Of a stretch of 64,000 nucleotides of DNA, positions 54,587 through 62,335 are shown piece after piece (within the stretch, counting starts at the first letter, position 1; every line of letters begins with the position of its first letter). The translations under genes were made by a program, and so were the position numbers. Origin of the DNA: Moorena sp. SIO3I8 (GTDB lineage Bacteria > Cyanobacteriota > Cyanobacteriia > Cyanobacteriales > Coleofasciculaceae); NCBI RefSeq assembly GCF_010692325.1, contig NZ_JAAHHW010000021.1:37352-101351 (forward strand). The letters are read 5' to 3'. Below the pieces are notes generated by a model that worked only from the letters and a program-made list of their open reading frames with translations, had not been told where the DNA came from and searched no databases.

Positions 54587-55354
54587 ATGAATAAAAAGCG
54601 CAACCGTGATAGCGTTAGTGCCAGTCCTGAAGGAATAATGCGTCTTAAGCAAGCTAGAGCCAGTCAAAGAGATGACGAAGGTAAGCCCCTAAGTTATGAG
54701 GGCCTTGCACAAAAAGCCCAGATCAGCAAGAAAACAGTTGAGCGCTTCTTCAACCAAGAACGTGTGGATCGGGGTTATGCGAGCGCAATTATCCAAGCTT
54801 TAGGTCTAAGAGAGGAAGATGTACTATATCTAAAAGAATCCTTAGTATTAGAATCTATAGAACCAATCCAAGCCAAGGATACAGGAGACTCGGAGCGTCC
54901 GGGGGAGTTCATTAAGGGAGTAGAGACAGCACTAAGTGAGTTGAAAAAAGGTGAGGAGGCTAGCCTTGAAGCTATGGAATGGCTCAAGGCTAACCGAAAA
55001 GCGTTATCCCAAGAAGCTGCTGAAGCAGCTTTAAGGAAGCATTATGACCAGAATCCAAACAATGTAGATACAGATTACTCAGGGGATATTGAGGTATTTT
55101 CTCAAGAAATCATAAAATATTTGCAGTTGATATATGACTGTTTAGACGTAGGAGATTGGGAGATGATGGATAGAGCAATACAGGAATCCAAGATTCCTGT
55201 GAATAGGGATTTACAGCTTTATGTAGATGCACTAGATTTTATTAAAAACAAAAAAGTTAGTCTAAGTTTTGCTCCTGAAAAAGCTAAACAACTAACCCTT
55301 TGCTTGGACTATCTAATCAAGATAATTCCTATAAGATTATCAGCCTACTTTTGA
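54587..55354 (+). CDS. HTH-domain protein, unknown C-terminal domain
   Basis: I start it at MNKKRNRDSVSASPEGIMRL (255 residues). An upstream TTG/ATG would read through the duplicated leader. Residues 12-80 form a helix-turn-helix: SPEGIMRLKQARASQ, SYEGLAQKAQISKKTVERFF, SAIIQALGLREEDVLYL. This is the pattern seen at the N-terminus of cyanobacterial STAND and signalling proteins. A helical linker (residues 105-165) and a C-terminal region with QEIIKYLQLIYDCLDVGDW follow, which I cannot assign. No NTPase follows. It may be a regulator or a detached sensor module. Confidence 0.72.
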   Translation: MNKKRNRDSVSASPEGIMRLKQARASQRDDEGKPLSYEGLAQKAQISKKTVERFFNQERVDRGYASAIIQALGLREEDVLYLKESLVLESIEPIQAKDTGDSERPGEFIKGVETALSELKKGEEASLEAMEWLKANRKALSQEAAEAALRKHYDQNPNNVDTDYSGDIEVFSQEIIKYLQLIYDCLDVGDWEMMDRAIQESKIPVNRDLQLYVDALDFIKNKKVSLSFAPEKAKQLTLCLDYLIKIIPIRLSAYF

Positions 55355-55436
55355 GTTAACGCTTCTATAAAAAATGTGAGATTTTTCCAGAAATGCTTAC
55401 CAGTATTCATTCTCATACTTTAGCCGAAGCATTCCT

Positions 55437-55562
55437 GTCATTTTGTTTTTTTTCTTGCTTAATTTTTTCAATTAGTAATTATAAAATTTCTGCATATTAT
55501 GGAAATTATTGAATAAGTTTATTTAAGTGATCAATGAATTTGTCTTGACGAAGTTGTGGCAT
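55437..55562 (-). pseudogene. Decayed paralogue of the 55-residue ORF
   Basis: The minus strand reads MPQLRQDKFIDHLNKLIQ, stop, FP, stop, YAEIL, stop, LLIEKIKQEKKQN. This aligns with MTLPNQKFIKALIKLKETYK and EYAEILQLLIDKLEQGKEEQ of the ORF 200 bp away. Three in-frame stops show it is dead. Confidence 0.65.
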
Positions 55563-55635
55563 TTTTAGTCTTTTATTCTCTGCTTTGTATAAGTTTGCTA
55601 TAGCTAAGCTAGCTTCAATTAAATTATAAAATCTA

Positions 55636-55675
55636 GGAAAGTTAGGGGCACCTAACTAAGTGTCCCTAACTTTCC
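55636..55675. terminator. Strong hairpin GGAAAGTTAGGG/CCCTAACTTTCC
   Basis: A perfect 12-bp stem encloses GCAC-CTAACTAA-GTGT pairing. On the plus strand it is followed by TTTTC, compatible with termination of the HTH transcript. It also separates the two paralogous small ORFs. Confidence 0.5.
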
Positions 55676-55760
55676 TTTTCTGTCCTTTTATAGTTAATTT
55701 AGTTTTTCACTAAATTTTGATTAAATTTAAATTTAATCAAAATTTAAATGTAGAATAGCC

Positions 55761-55928
55761 TTATTTCCAATCATTATTATTATCAAAGTTTTTGAGTTTT
55801 GCTTTGATTTGTTCTTCTTTTCCTTGTTCAAGTTTATCAATCAATAATTGCAAAATTTCGGCATATTCTTTGTAAGTTTCTTTAAGCTTTATTAATGCCT
55901 TGATAAACTTCTGGTTAGGTAGTGTCAT
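55761..55928 (-). CDS. 55-residue coiled-coil small protein
   Basis: The ORF starts MTLPNQKFIKALIKLKETYK, contains EYAEILQLLIDKLEQGKEEQIK and ends NNNDWK. It is one long amphipathic, charged helix. A degenerate paralogue with conserved residues (KFI, YAEIL, LLI.K) lies upstream, so this sequence was once under selection. It has no known domain. It could be a small antitoxin-like or adaptor protein, but no toxin partner is visible; function is unknown. Confidence 0.5.
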   Translation of the reverse strand: MTLPNQKFIKALIKLKETYKEYAEILQLLIDKLEQGKEEQIKAKLKNFDNNNDWK

Positions 55929-56449
55929 CTTAAATTACTTGTGTTTTGGTTTTGGAATAAATAACCCTGGTTTGCCCCAAGGGACAATCAATACCGGGTA
56001 CATGATAAATTATCCAGAAGTGATTTCTGGTTTTCCATATCCTATAAATTTTTTCTGGATTCAAATCAGATATCCGGAAATAGCTAAAGTTTTTTTATAA
56101 CCCCTAACTGTAGCCAATCTCTGCAGTAACCCAGTGGTAAATGCTCATCAGTTACATTACTCTTGACGGAACTAATCACACATAAGTTCCACCATTGTCC
56201 CTGGAAGCTATCCCCTCAAAACCCCAACGTCTCCACCGCCCTCCCCTTAACCTGCTCCTAGAGAGGTTGTCAAAGATTTTTCCAAAAAAAACTGTCAGGT
56301 ATTGACCACAACGAGACCATCACACTGGTAAAACCGGTTACAAATAATAAACGAGATAAACCAATAATGCTCTGACTATTGATGTGAGGTAGCATTAAAT
56401 AATCAAATCATTGATTAATCGTTGATACCACTTATTTTTGACTATACTA
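55929..56449. other. Intergenic region, no gene seen
   Basis: A 66-codon plus-strand frame at 55900-56100 overlaps the small minus-strand ORF and has no recognisable features. The left end of the IS607-type element is probably near 56400-56460 (AT-rich, ATTGATTAATCGTTGATACC). Confidence 0.4.
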
Positions 56450-56475
56450 GTAATAGTAAAATTAAGCGGTTATTA

Positions 56476-57105
56476 ACGAGAGATGTCACGCCGAATAAAG
56501 CCGCCACAATTCAAGGAGTCAACTCAAAAACACTTAGGTGATGGGAAACAGAAGCCAGGCTCAAAGCAATCAGGAAGCCAAAGGGTCAAAGACGCTACAA
56601 CCTTGAAGAAATCGAGGAGGCAGCAGCAAAACCCTGACCAATTGTCACTGTTTGCTATGCGCGGGTCTCAACTTATTCCCAGCGCGATGATTTTGAAAGA
56701 CAAGCTGAACTACTACGTTCAAGATTCCCAGAAGCAAAACACATATCAGAAATTGGCTCCGGACTCAATTTTAGGAGGGGACAAGTCCTCGCCATTCTGG
56801 ACAGATTTCTCCGAGGCGATCTCCAATGCCTTGTGGTTGCCCACCCAGACCGATTGCTCAGATTTGCCATCGAACTGGTTAGATGGCTGTGTGAAAAAAA
56901 TCAGTGGCAACTCATGGTTTGGGGTGAGTGCAAGCTCAGCAAGGAGCAAGAATTGGTCTAAGATCTGCTGTCCATCCTCCATTGCTTCAGTTCTAGGCTT
57001 TACGGATTGGGAAAATACCAAAAGAAATTCCGGGAAGCGTTACAAGCAGACAAAAAGGCACAGCAACTCCCGAAAATCCACCAAACTAGCACCAAACAGT
57101 GTTAG
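56476..57105 (+). pseudogene. IS607 TnpA serine recombinase with three in-frame stops
   Basis: One frame reads a MerR-like HTH (NKAATIQGVNSKTLR, then WETEARLKAIRKPKGQRRYN) and a serine recombinase: PIVTVCYARVSTYSQRDDFERQ, SEIGSGLNFRRGQVLAILDR, VVAHPDRLLRFAIELV and FREALQADKKAQQLPK. The natural stop is TAG at 57103. Nonsense codons are TGA 56539-56541, TGA 56635-56637 and TAA 56959-56961. The residues expected there (Arg, Arg, Gln) suggest CGA to TGA and CAA to TAA transitions. No frameshift occurs. The start is not an ATG in this frame (ACG at 56476). Confidence 0.82.
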
Positions 57106-57407
57106 GAAAATCAGGCTGTATCCAACTGTTGAACTGCACAAGGTTTGGAAACAATGGTTGGCAGCCTACCGGCAAGTTTTTAACTGGGCACTGGAGCAGT
57201 TAAAAAACGGGTTTAATCTCAAAGATGACCTCCAAAAAGCCTACCGAAACAGTTTGGCAATACCAGATTGGGTTAGGGAGTTACCTGGGCATCAAGCTCA
57301 AGAAGCTTGCGATGAGGCGATAGACGCCTACAGGCAAGGGAAAGCTAATGGCGGTGAAGCCAAGTTCAAGTCCTGCCGAAGTAAATCTCAAACCATTCAG
57401 TTCAACT
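57086..57407 (+). pseudogene. tnpB: TnpB N-terminal fragment (IS607 type)
   Basis: TnpB-like sequence begins at SVRKIRLYPTVELHKVWKQW and continues through YRQVFNWALEQLKNG, AIPDWVRELPGHQAQEACDEAI and KFKSCRSKSQTIQFNSN. Homology then stops at an IS200/605-type hairpin. The catalytic region is missing, so the product would be inactive. The frame continues to a chance stop at 57592. Confidence 0.8.
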
Positions 57408-57705
57408 CCAATTCCCCTCCCGTTATAGCCCTTAGACAAGCGCGGGAGGGGAATTGGACATCGAATTTGTTGCGTATCCTAAATATTTCCGCTACAACAA
57501 ATATATTATTACGCTCTATTGAGTGTCGGTTTAAGTGCAAGCTGAAAAGCCTCTGCTGGAAACTTAAATCAACAAAAACCTTAAAAAAGTAAGCCCAATG
57601 ATTTTTTTTATTCGGAGGGTGTAGAGGCTGTTTTGCTCAGCCGTTAAGGGTTTTCTACTCTTAAGAATCCCAGCTCCTTTGGAGCCGCTACGCGAACACT
57701 ATAAT
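57408..57705. mobile_element. Short IS200/605-like non-autonomous element
   Basis: The left end is a perfect 15-bp hairpin, CCAATTCCCCTCCCG (57408-57422) with CGGGAGGGGAATTGG (57443-57457). The probable right end is the TTCTACTCTTAAGAATCCC segment with CAGCTCC-TTT-GGAGC at 57670-57685, followed by a repeat fragment. No transposase ORF fits between. The unit lies between the tnpB fragment and the CHAT fragment. Confidence 0.5.
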
Positions 57706-57732
57706 CGCTTGATGAGCGTGATGGGAATGTCA

Positions 57733-57925
57733 AAACTGCTGATTCAACTCCGATGCCTGGGGTTCCTGCCGCCAGGTAATTTGTGCCCCCGCCTGACCCG
57801 CCAACTCTTCCAACGCCTGCTGATCAGCTTGCTGGTTAAGATTGGCACCCTGACCCAAAATTGCCAGAATTATAACCTTGCCCTTAGGAGTAGTCTGCCG
57901 GTTAAGGGGGTTGGGACAATCGTAA
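57733..57925 (-). pseudogene. CHAT-domain protein, detached downstream fragment
   Basis: The minus strand encodes GKVIILAILGQGANLNQQADQQ, then ALEELAGQAGAQITWRQEPQASEL. This is the start of the CHAT protease-like domain that follows the N-terminal region found at 59.5-59.95 kb. An IS200/605-type TnpB element separates the two. The rest of the CHAT domain, including the catalytic His and Cys, is missing at the insertion boundary near 57730. Confidence 0.72.
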
Positions 57926-57933
57926 TGAAACTT

Positions 57934-59466
57934 CCCCCACCTGAACGAGGTGGGGGTGTCCTATGCTAATCTAGGGCGAGCCGTAGCCCACAGATCACAC
58001 AGAGAAGCCCAGCTTCTAGGCGGTCGTCCAAAACTTTTGCTGGAACGACCCTCACTACCATTTCTGTGAGTGAGTTTAAGCACGCCTCTAGCACCGATGT
58101 TGTAAGCACCGTTTAAATCGGCATTGAACCGCTTACCTGAGGAGAAGGTTGCTAGGGCATAATTCTTTGAATCACGCTTGACCTTGCCGGAGCCATCAAA
58201 GGCGAGTTTGGAGGTGTAAGCCGCCACAACTTCTATTACTTTTCCACCTAACTCAGCCCATTTCTCAAGCGTAAAATCGCGAATTTTTGCCTTTAGCCAT
58301 CCATGGAACCTTTGCCGGAGGTTAGACCTTTTCCTTCCACCTTTTGGCTTCCATCCCTTAAGGTTCTCAAAAACAATCGCCTCAGAGTTAAACTGATCAG
58401 CAATCTGAACAATTCGCTTAGAAACGATGTGGCCAATTTGGTTGTTGATTCGTGCGGCTTTTTGATAGGTTTTAGAGCAGAAACCTTTATGGAGTTTTCC
58501 ACCCTTTCCCATCGTCTTAGATGCCCGTACAGATACAGATTTTAGTCGCTTGTCCCTGCGGTCTATGTCTCTACCAGGATGAATAAACTCCCTATGGATT
58601 ACAGTTCCGCTGTGGGTTACGACTGCTATTGTTGCGGTGGTATTAATCCCTAGATCTACCGCAGTTACGTTGGCTTCTGGTTTCCGTTTTTCTGGTTTGC
58701 AGTTAAACGGAACCGATAGATGACAGTACCTTTCATTGAAAATCAACGAAGGGGACATCATCTTATTACTAGCCACCTGATGTCTTTCCCTTAACCCAGT
58801 GATTTGGACACCAGTCCAAATCCAATCAGATCCATTAAATACTTTGATTTCGACTTGATCAAAACCGTGTAATTTGTAACACTGCCCCTTGTAGAGGGCT
58901 GGGTAACAACCAGTATTAGCATTTAACCGTGGAGGACTAGCATTGCGTCGTTTCCGTGTACCCGACCGCCATTCGCTGTAACGGGTCACATAACTACTAA
59001 CAAGACCCGCTGCAAATGCGATTGCTGCACGACGGTAATAACTGGGAAATTTGTAAAAGGCTTTATTGAATTGGGGGTATTTGATGTCGGGGCGCTTGGC
59101 TGTTTGATGCATCAAGCGCTCAACAGCAGGAGTCAGCAGATCTGCTGTCAAAGAACCTAGATCAGACCAGTGAGTATAAATAATGCCAACCAAATATCGA
59201 CAAGCACGGCGATACACCTTAACCGTTTCCCCGAAAAGTAGTTTTTGATCGGGAGTTGGGTTAAGTTGCCACTTATCGGTTCTTATGATTTTAGTCGGCG
59301 TTTTCACTGGCCTAAAAAACTGGTTTATAGTTAGTATTTTAGCCTAGGAAAAGTAAGACGGCAATCATGTAATTTTCCTTTTAGATATTAGCGACTAGTA
59401 ACGGCCTGCTCCTTAACCCCCACCTGGCAAGCCGTTCGCGTAGCGTGGCCATAGGCCAGGTGGGGG
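57934..59466 (-). mobile_element. IS200/605-type element with solitary TnpB
   Basis: The element is bounded by related hairpins. The right end is CCCCCACCT-GAACG-AGGTGGGGG at 57934-57956. The left end is CCCCCACCTGG (59417-59427) with CCAGGTGGGGG (59456-59466), whose loop has been filled by a dispersed GCGTAGCGTGGCC palindrome. There is no TnpA, as in IS1341-type elements. It lies inside the CHAT gene. Confidence 0.8.
57961..59307 (-). CDS. tnpB: TnpB RNA-guided endonuclease (IS200/605 type)
   Basis: The 448-residue protein has a HTH-like N-terminal OrfB region, and its RuvC triad is intact: Asp in VTAVDLGINTTAT, Glu in AIVFENLKGWK, Asp in RFNADLNGAYNIGARG. The zinc-ribbon cysteines are absent. 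The gene ends 5 bp before the right-end hairpin, so a guide RNA would overlap its 3' end. It looks full length and possibly active. It interrupts a CHAT gene. Confidence 0.93.
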   Translation of the reverse strand: MKTPTKIIRTDKWQLNPTPDQKLLFGETVKVYRRACRYLVGIIYTHWSDLGSLTADLLTPAVERLMHQTAKRPDIKYPQFNKAFYKFPSYYRRAAIAFAAGLVSSYVTRYSEWRSGTRKRRNASPPRLNANTGCYPALYKGQCYKLHGFDQVEIKVFNGSDWIWTGVQITGLRERHQVASNKMMSPSLIFNERYCHLSVPFNCKPEKRKPEANVTAVDLGINTTATIAVVTHSGTVIHREFIHPGRDIDRRDKRLKSVSVRASKTMGKGGKLHKGFCSKTYQKAARINNQIGHIVSKRIVQIADQFNSEAIVFENLKGWKPKGGRKRSNLRQRFHGWLKAKIRDFTLEKWAELGGKVIEVVAAYTSKLAFDGSGKVKRDSKNYALATFSSGKRFNADLNGAYNIGARGVLKLTHRNGSEGRSSKSFGRPPRSWASLCDLWATARPRLA

Positions 59467-59467
59467 A

Positions 59468-59954
59468 ATGCGTTGCTAATTTGTTCAATCGCACTCAGGG
59501 CAACGTCCGCCTGGGCTTCCGCCAGTAAATCCCAGCGGTGCCAGGGAAACCGACGCAGCCAGGGATTATTGGTCTGTAACAGAAGTTGAAATTTTTTCCC
59601 CGAGCCCAATAACTTATCCCGAATCGAGCGAAACTCTGGGTCAGTATTGAGCCAGTGATTAAGACTCTCTTCCAAAACCTCAGCTGCTTGCCGACAAGCC
59701 GCAAAGGCTTCCCCCCGCTGGGATGAATTGGTCACCTGTTCGGGATTGGCACTCAGAGCACGAAATAGCATTTCCAAACTCAGATACCGTTGCTGCCAAT
59801 GGCGATAACAGTTGAGTAAGTCTCGATTCCCCGACAACCGCCCTTTTATCCGAGTTTGGGACGGAGAATGAAGATCCCCTTGCCGAATTTCCAGGGTGGC
59901 ATCAAACCCTTGGTCAATTTCTCCGTCTAATATTAACGTTAACAGCCTCTTCAT
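59468..59954 (-). pseudogene. CHAT-domain protein, N-terminal fragment
   Basis: It starts MKRLLTLILDGEIDQGFDATLE and continues with RYLSLEMLFRALSANPEQVTN, WLNTDPEFRSIRDKLL and LLLQTNNPWLRRFPWHRWDLL, then ADVALSAIEQ. This is the standard N-terminal domain of cyanobacterial CHAT (Caspase HetF-associated with TPRs) proteins. The sequence then enters the left end of the TnpB element, which adds about 30 foreign codons before a stop at 59388. The continuing CHAT segment is found beyond the element. The DUF1822 and sigma-factor genes lie upstream on the same strand. Confidence 0.82.
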
Positions 59955-60094
59955 TGATCTATGTTTGAAAATTTTAAGTACGTAGGGTGCGTTAGGGGCG
60001 GACTTGCCCAGATTTTTCCCCTCATAGCCAGCATTGGGATAGTCCGCCCCGTAACGCACCACCAGCATTGGGATAGTCCGCCCCTGACTTTAGC

Positions 60095-61009
60095 TCAAAC
60101 CTGAAACCTTTCCGTTACACTAGCTTCACCTAAAGAAACCTGAATTCCGAAGTCATCTCCCCGTTGGGCATTAAACTGATATTGGATGAATTCATCATTA
60201 CTTCTGGCGGTTACTTCGGTAAAAACATCACCGGTTGCAGTCAGTACCGATAGTTTCAAATTCGGAGGCAAGGTTAGTGCTTCACCGTTGGGATAAACTT
60301 GGGCTCGAACGCTGGCAGTTTCCTTGTCAATTTTTCCGACAGTAATAATTAAAACGACAGGATTACCCGCTAATTCTAGCCCTAAATCAAATAAATCAAT
60401 TGGTTTAGCTCGTTGTTGCTGGTATTCGGTATTTCTAAATGCTGGTCTAAGTTGTGGAGACAGCAAATCGGTAACCGACTGCCAACCTACTTGAAAATTA
60501 CCTTTCAACCATTCCCGTAAGTTCACCACATTTGATTCCAGCTCTGGTAATTGGTTAATTAACTGCTCAAGAGACTGGATTTTACTAATCTCCAAGCTTC
60601 CTTCCAGTGCAGTTTTAGCAAATCCTAGCAGTTTAGCTTGATTACTTGATTGATTAATTTCTACTACCACATAACCAACTCGGTCTTGCCGACTTTCTGG
60701 CGGTATGTCACAAACTTGGTCACCAGGTAAAACAGGACGACATTCCAATTTACCCCAATCTTTAACCATCAAGTCGGATACATTCATCAGCGATCGCAGG
60801 GCTGGATTACTGCTATCACTTGCTGCTAAATCAGTTTCTACTTCCATACACTGTAAGTAGAAATTTACCGCATAAACCGCTAATGTATTTAGGTAAACGT
60901 CTTGAGCTTTGTCCGGTTCGTGTTGTTCCTGACTAAAGGTTTCTGCATCCTGATACCATTTTCTGGTAATAGGCACAGAAAATGCTAATTTTTCCGTTAA
61001 GTTATTCAT
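60095..61009 (-). CDS. DUF1822 family protein
   Basis: The 304-residue protein matches the DUF1822 pattern. An N-terminal helical part contains KAQDVYLNTLAVYAVNFYLQCMEVET, then CRPVLPGDQVCDIPPESRQDRVGYVVVEI and LGFAKTALEGSLEISKIQSLEQL. A beta-rich C-terminal domain follows (LIITVGKIDKETASVRAQVYP, GDDFGIQVSLGEASVTERFQV). These proteins are commonly encoded between a sigma-type factor and a CHAT protein in cyanobacteria, as here (gaps 36 bp and 140 bp). The biochemical role is unknown. Confidence 0.88.
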   Translation of the reverse strand: MNNLTEKLAFSVPITRKWYQDAETFSQEQHEPDKAQDVYLNTLAVYAVNFYLQCMEVETDLAASDSSNPALRSLMNVSDLMVKDWGKLECRPVLPGDQVCDIPPESRQDRVGYVVVEINQSSNQAKLLGFAKTALEGSLEISKIQSLEQLINQLPELESNVVNLREWLKGNFQVGWQSVTDLLSPQLRPAFRNTEYQQQRAKPIDLFDLGLELAGNPVVLIITVGKIDKETASVRAQVYPNGEALTLPPNLKLSVLTATGDVFTEVTARSNDEFIQYQFNAQRGDDFGIQVSLGEASVTERFQV

Positions 61010-61045
61010 TGTTACTCTCTCGATACATTGAATCTTGTTTGTGAG

Positions 61046-61702
61046 TTATTCCTGCAAGTATTCCTTAAACGTGTCAGCAAAATACTTGCAAGAGCGCCAG
61101 TAGAAACTTTGCACCGTTGACCATTGCTTTGGCTTTAACCCAACCGCAACAGCAGTCTCTTTCCAACTCTTCCGGTCTAGGTATAAAAGAGCTATAGTTC
61201 TGAAGTTGGCTTTAGGATGTCCTTTAACGTGTTTGCTGGCAAACAGCCCATCAGAGTCTTCTTCAATACACTGACGTATAAGCTGTGAAGGTAACGGAGT
61301 GTCTTCTGGTTGGGCAACGGTATCTAAATAGGTCATACCTGATTGATTGACTTTACCCCCATCGGAAGAGTTTATTGGTGCATCTAGGGAGTACACCCGT
61401 CCCTGTTTGGTATGTCGTTTCTTGGCATCAATCAACCGCCACTTGAGGACACTATTAATCCAGTTAATCACCGGACCTCTCGGTTGATAAGTGTCAATTT
61501 TTCTACACAGATACCACCAAGTCTCTTGAAGTGCTTCATCGTAAACCTCCTGGGGGGTGTCATATCTCCTGCGAGATAATTTGCCGGATGCTTGAATCAT
61601 TTGAATCAGCCGAGTCAGGGCTAGACGACGGTCACAGCTTTTTGGGGAATGCTTTTGAGCCTTCAAAGCTAGCTGTTGCAGTCGTTCCTCCAGTGCGTCC
61701 AT
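61046..61702 (-). CDS. Sigma-70-like RNA polymerase sigma factor
   Basis: The 218-residue protein shows a region-2-like helix pair (EVYDEALQETWWYLCRKIDTY, INWINSVLKWRLIDAKKRH) and a C-terminal region-4-like part (FRTIALLYLDRKSWKETAVAV, then STVQSFYWRSCKYFADTF). The size fits an ECF-like group. It heads a three-gene run with DUF1822 and the CHAT gene. It may direct their transcription, but no promoter was identified. An internal loop rich in Ser and Asp (SSDGGKVNQSGMTYLDTV) is unusual for ECF factors. Confidence 0.82.
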   Translation of the reverse strand: MDALEERLQQLALKAQKHSPKSCDRRLALTRLIQMIQASGKLSRRRYDTPQEVYDEALQETWWYLCRKIDTYQPRGPVINWINSVLKWRLIDAKKRHTKQGRVYSLDAPINSSDGGKVNQSGMTYLDTVAQPEDTPLPSQLIRQCIEEDSDGLFASKHVKGHPKANFRTIALLYLDRKSWKETAVAVGLKPKQWSTVQSFYWRSCKYFADTFKEYLQE

Positions 61703-61889
61703 GGGTTAACTCCATCTCAATCCATCTCCTGGATGCACCTTTCTAAATAACTAACGGTGGCTAACCCTGGATTCTATGCAAAGTCGGAAAAAATTTTTTA
61801 AATGGGCTCTCTAGGGGGATTTGGCATGGAATGGCTATTTGGAGAGAGTTAACAAAAACAGATGAGGCTGTTGTTTTTTATCCCTGCCC

Positions 61890-62075
61890 ATGTACAATCG
61901 TAAAACCATCAAGCGTTGGCTCGTCGGACTTATTGCTATTCCTTTAATTTGGTCAGCCTACTCCGAGTATCAAGGTAAACCCTTTACCCAAGCCAGGGAT
62001 GTGATCAATTCCCTGGTGCAAGTCACGGTATTAGTGGATGCCCTTCTCAAGCCAGAAGACTCAGATAACAACTAA
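61890..62075 (+). CDS. Small membrane protein, unknown function
   Basis: The 61-residue protein MYNRKTIKRWLVGLIAIPLIWSAYSEYQ (given as MYNRKTIKRWLVG and LIAIPLIWSAYSEYQ) has one N-terminal hydrophobic helix. An amphipathic helix follows (ARDVINSLVQVTVLVDALL) with an acidic end. No domain is recognised. Positive charges before the helix predict a cytoplasmic N-terminus. Confidence 0.6.
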   Translation: MYNRKTIKRWLVGLIAIPLIWSAYSEYQGKPFTQARDVINSLVQVTVLVDALLKPEDSDNN

Positions 62076-62114
62076 TTGTTGGTTTTTAGCTGGTTTTGAA
62101 TGCGATCGCTAAAC

Positions 62115-62310
62115 TGGCATCTTAGTAGAACTGGCATCTTGCCAGTTTCATTTCTTTGCTGATGTGGAACTGGCATCTTGCCAGTTTCATGTATTTCATC
62201 TTGGGTAGAACTGGCATCTTGGTAGAACTGGCATCTTGGTAGAACTGGCATCTTGGTAGAACTGGCATCTTGCCAGTGTCAATGTGCGTAGAAATGGCAT
62301 CTTGCCAGTG
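62115..62310. repeat. 17-bp minisatellite, second locus
   Basis: AACTGGCATCTTGGTAG and AACTGGCATCTTGCCAG units are repeated about nine times, in part separated by unique DNA. The core GGCATCTTGG is the same as in the tract at 2.2-2.5 kb, 60 kb away. Confidence 0.88.
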
Positions 62311-62335
62311 TTTCATTATAGTCAACTAACTATAC

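Larger units (their letters stand above)
56450..57407 (+). mobile_element. IS607-type element, truncated (tnpA pseudogene, tnpB 5' part)
   Basis: It has the same gene order as the element at 8.7 kb but a clearly different subtype by sequence. The tnpB is cut at about 57407 by the hairpin end of an IS200/605-like unit. The right end is missing. Confidence 0.75.

Noticed and set aside
55900..56100. 66-codon plus-strand ORF
   Set aside because: It overlaps the better supported minus-strand small ORF and has no features.
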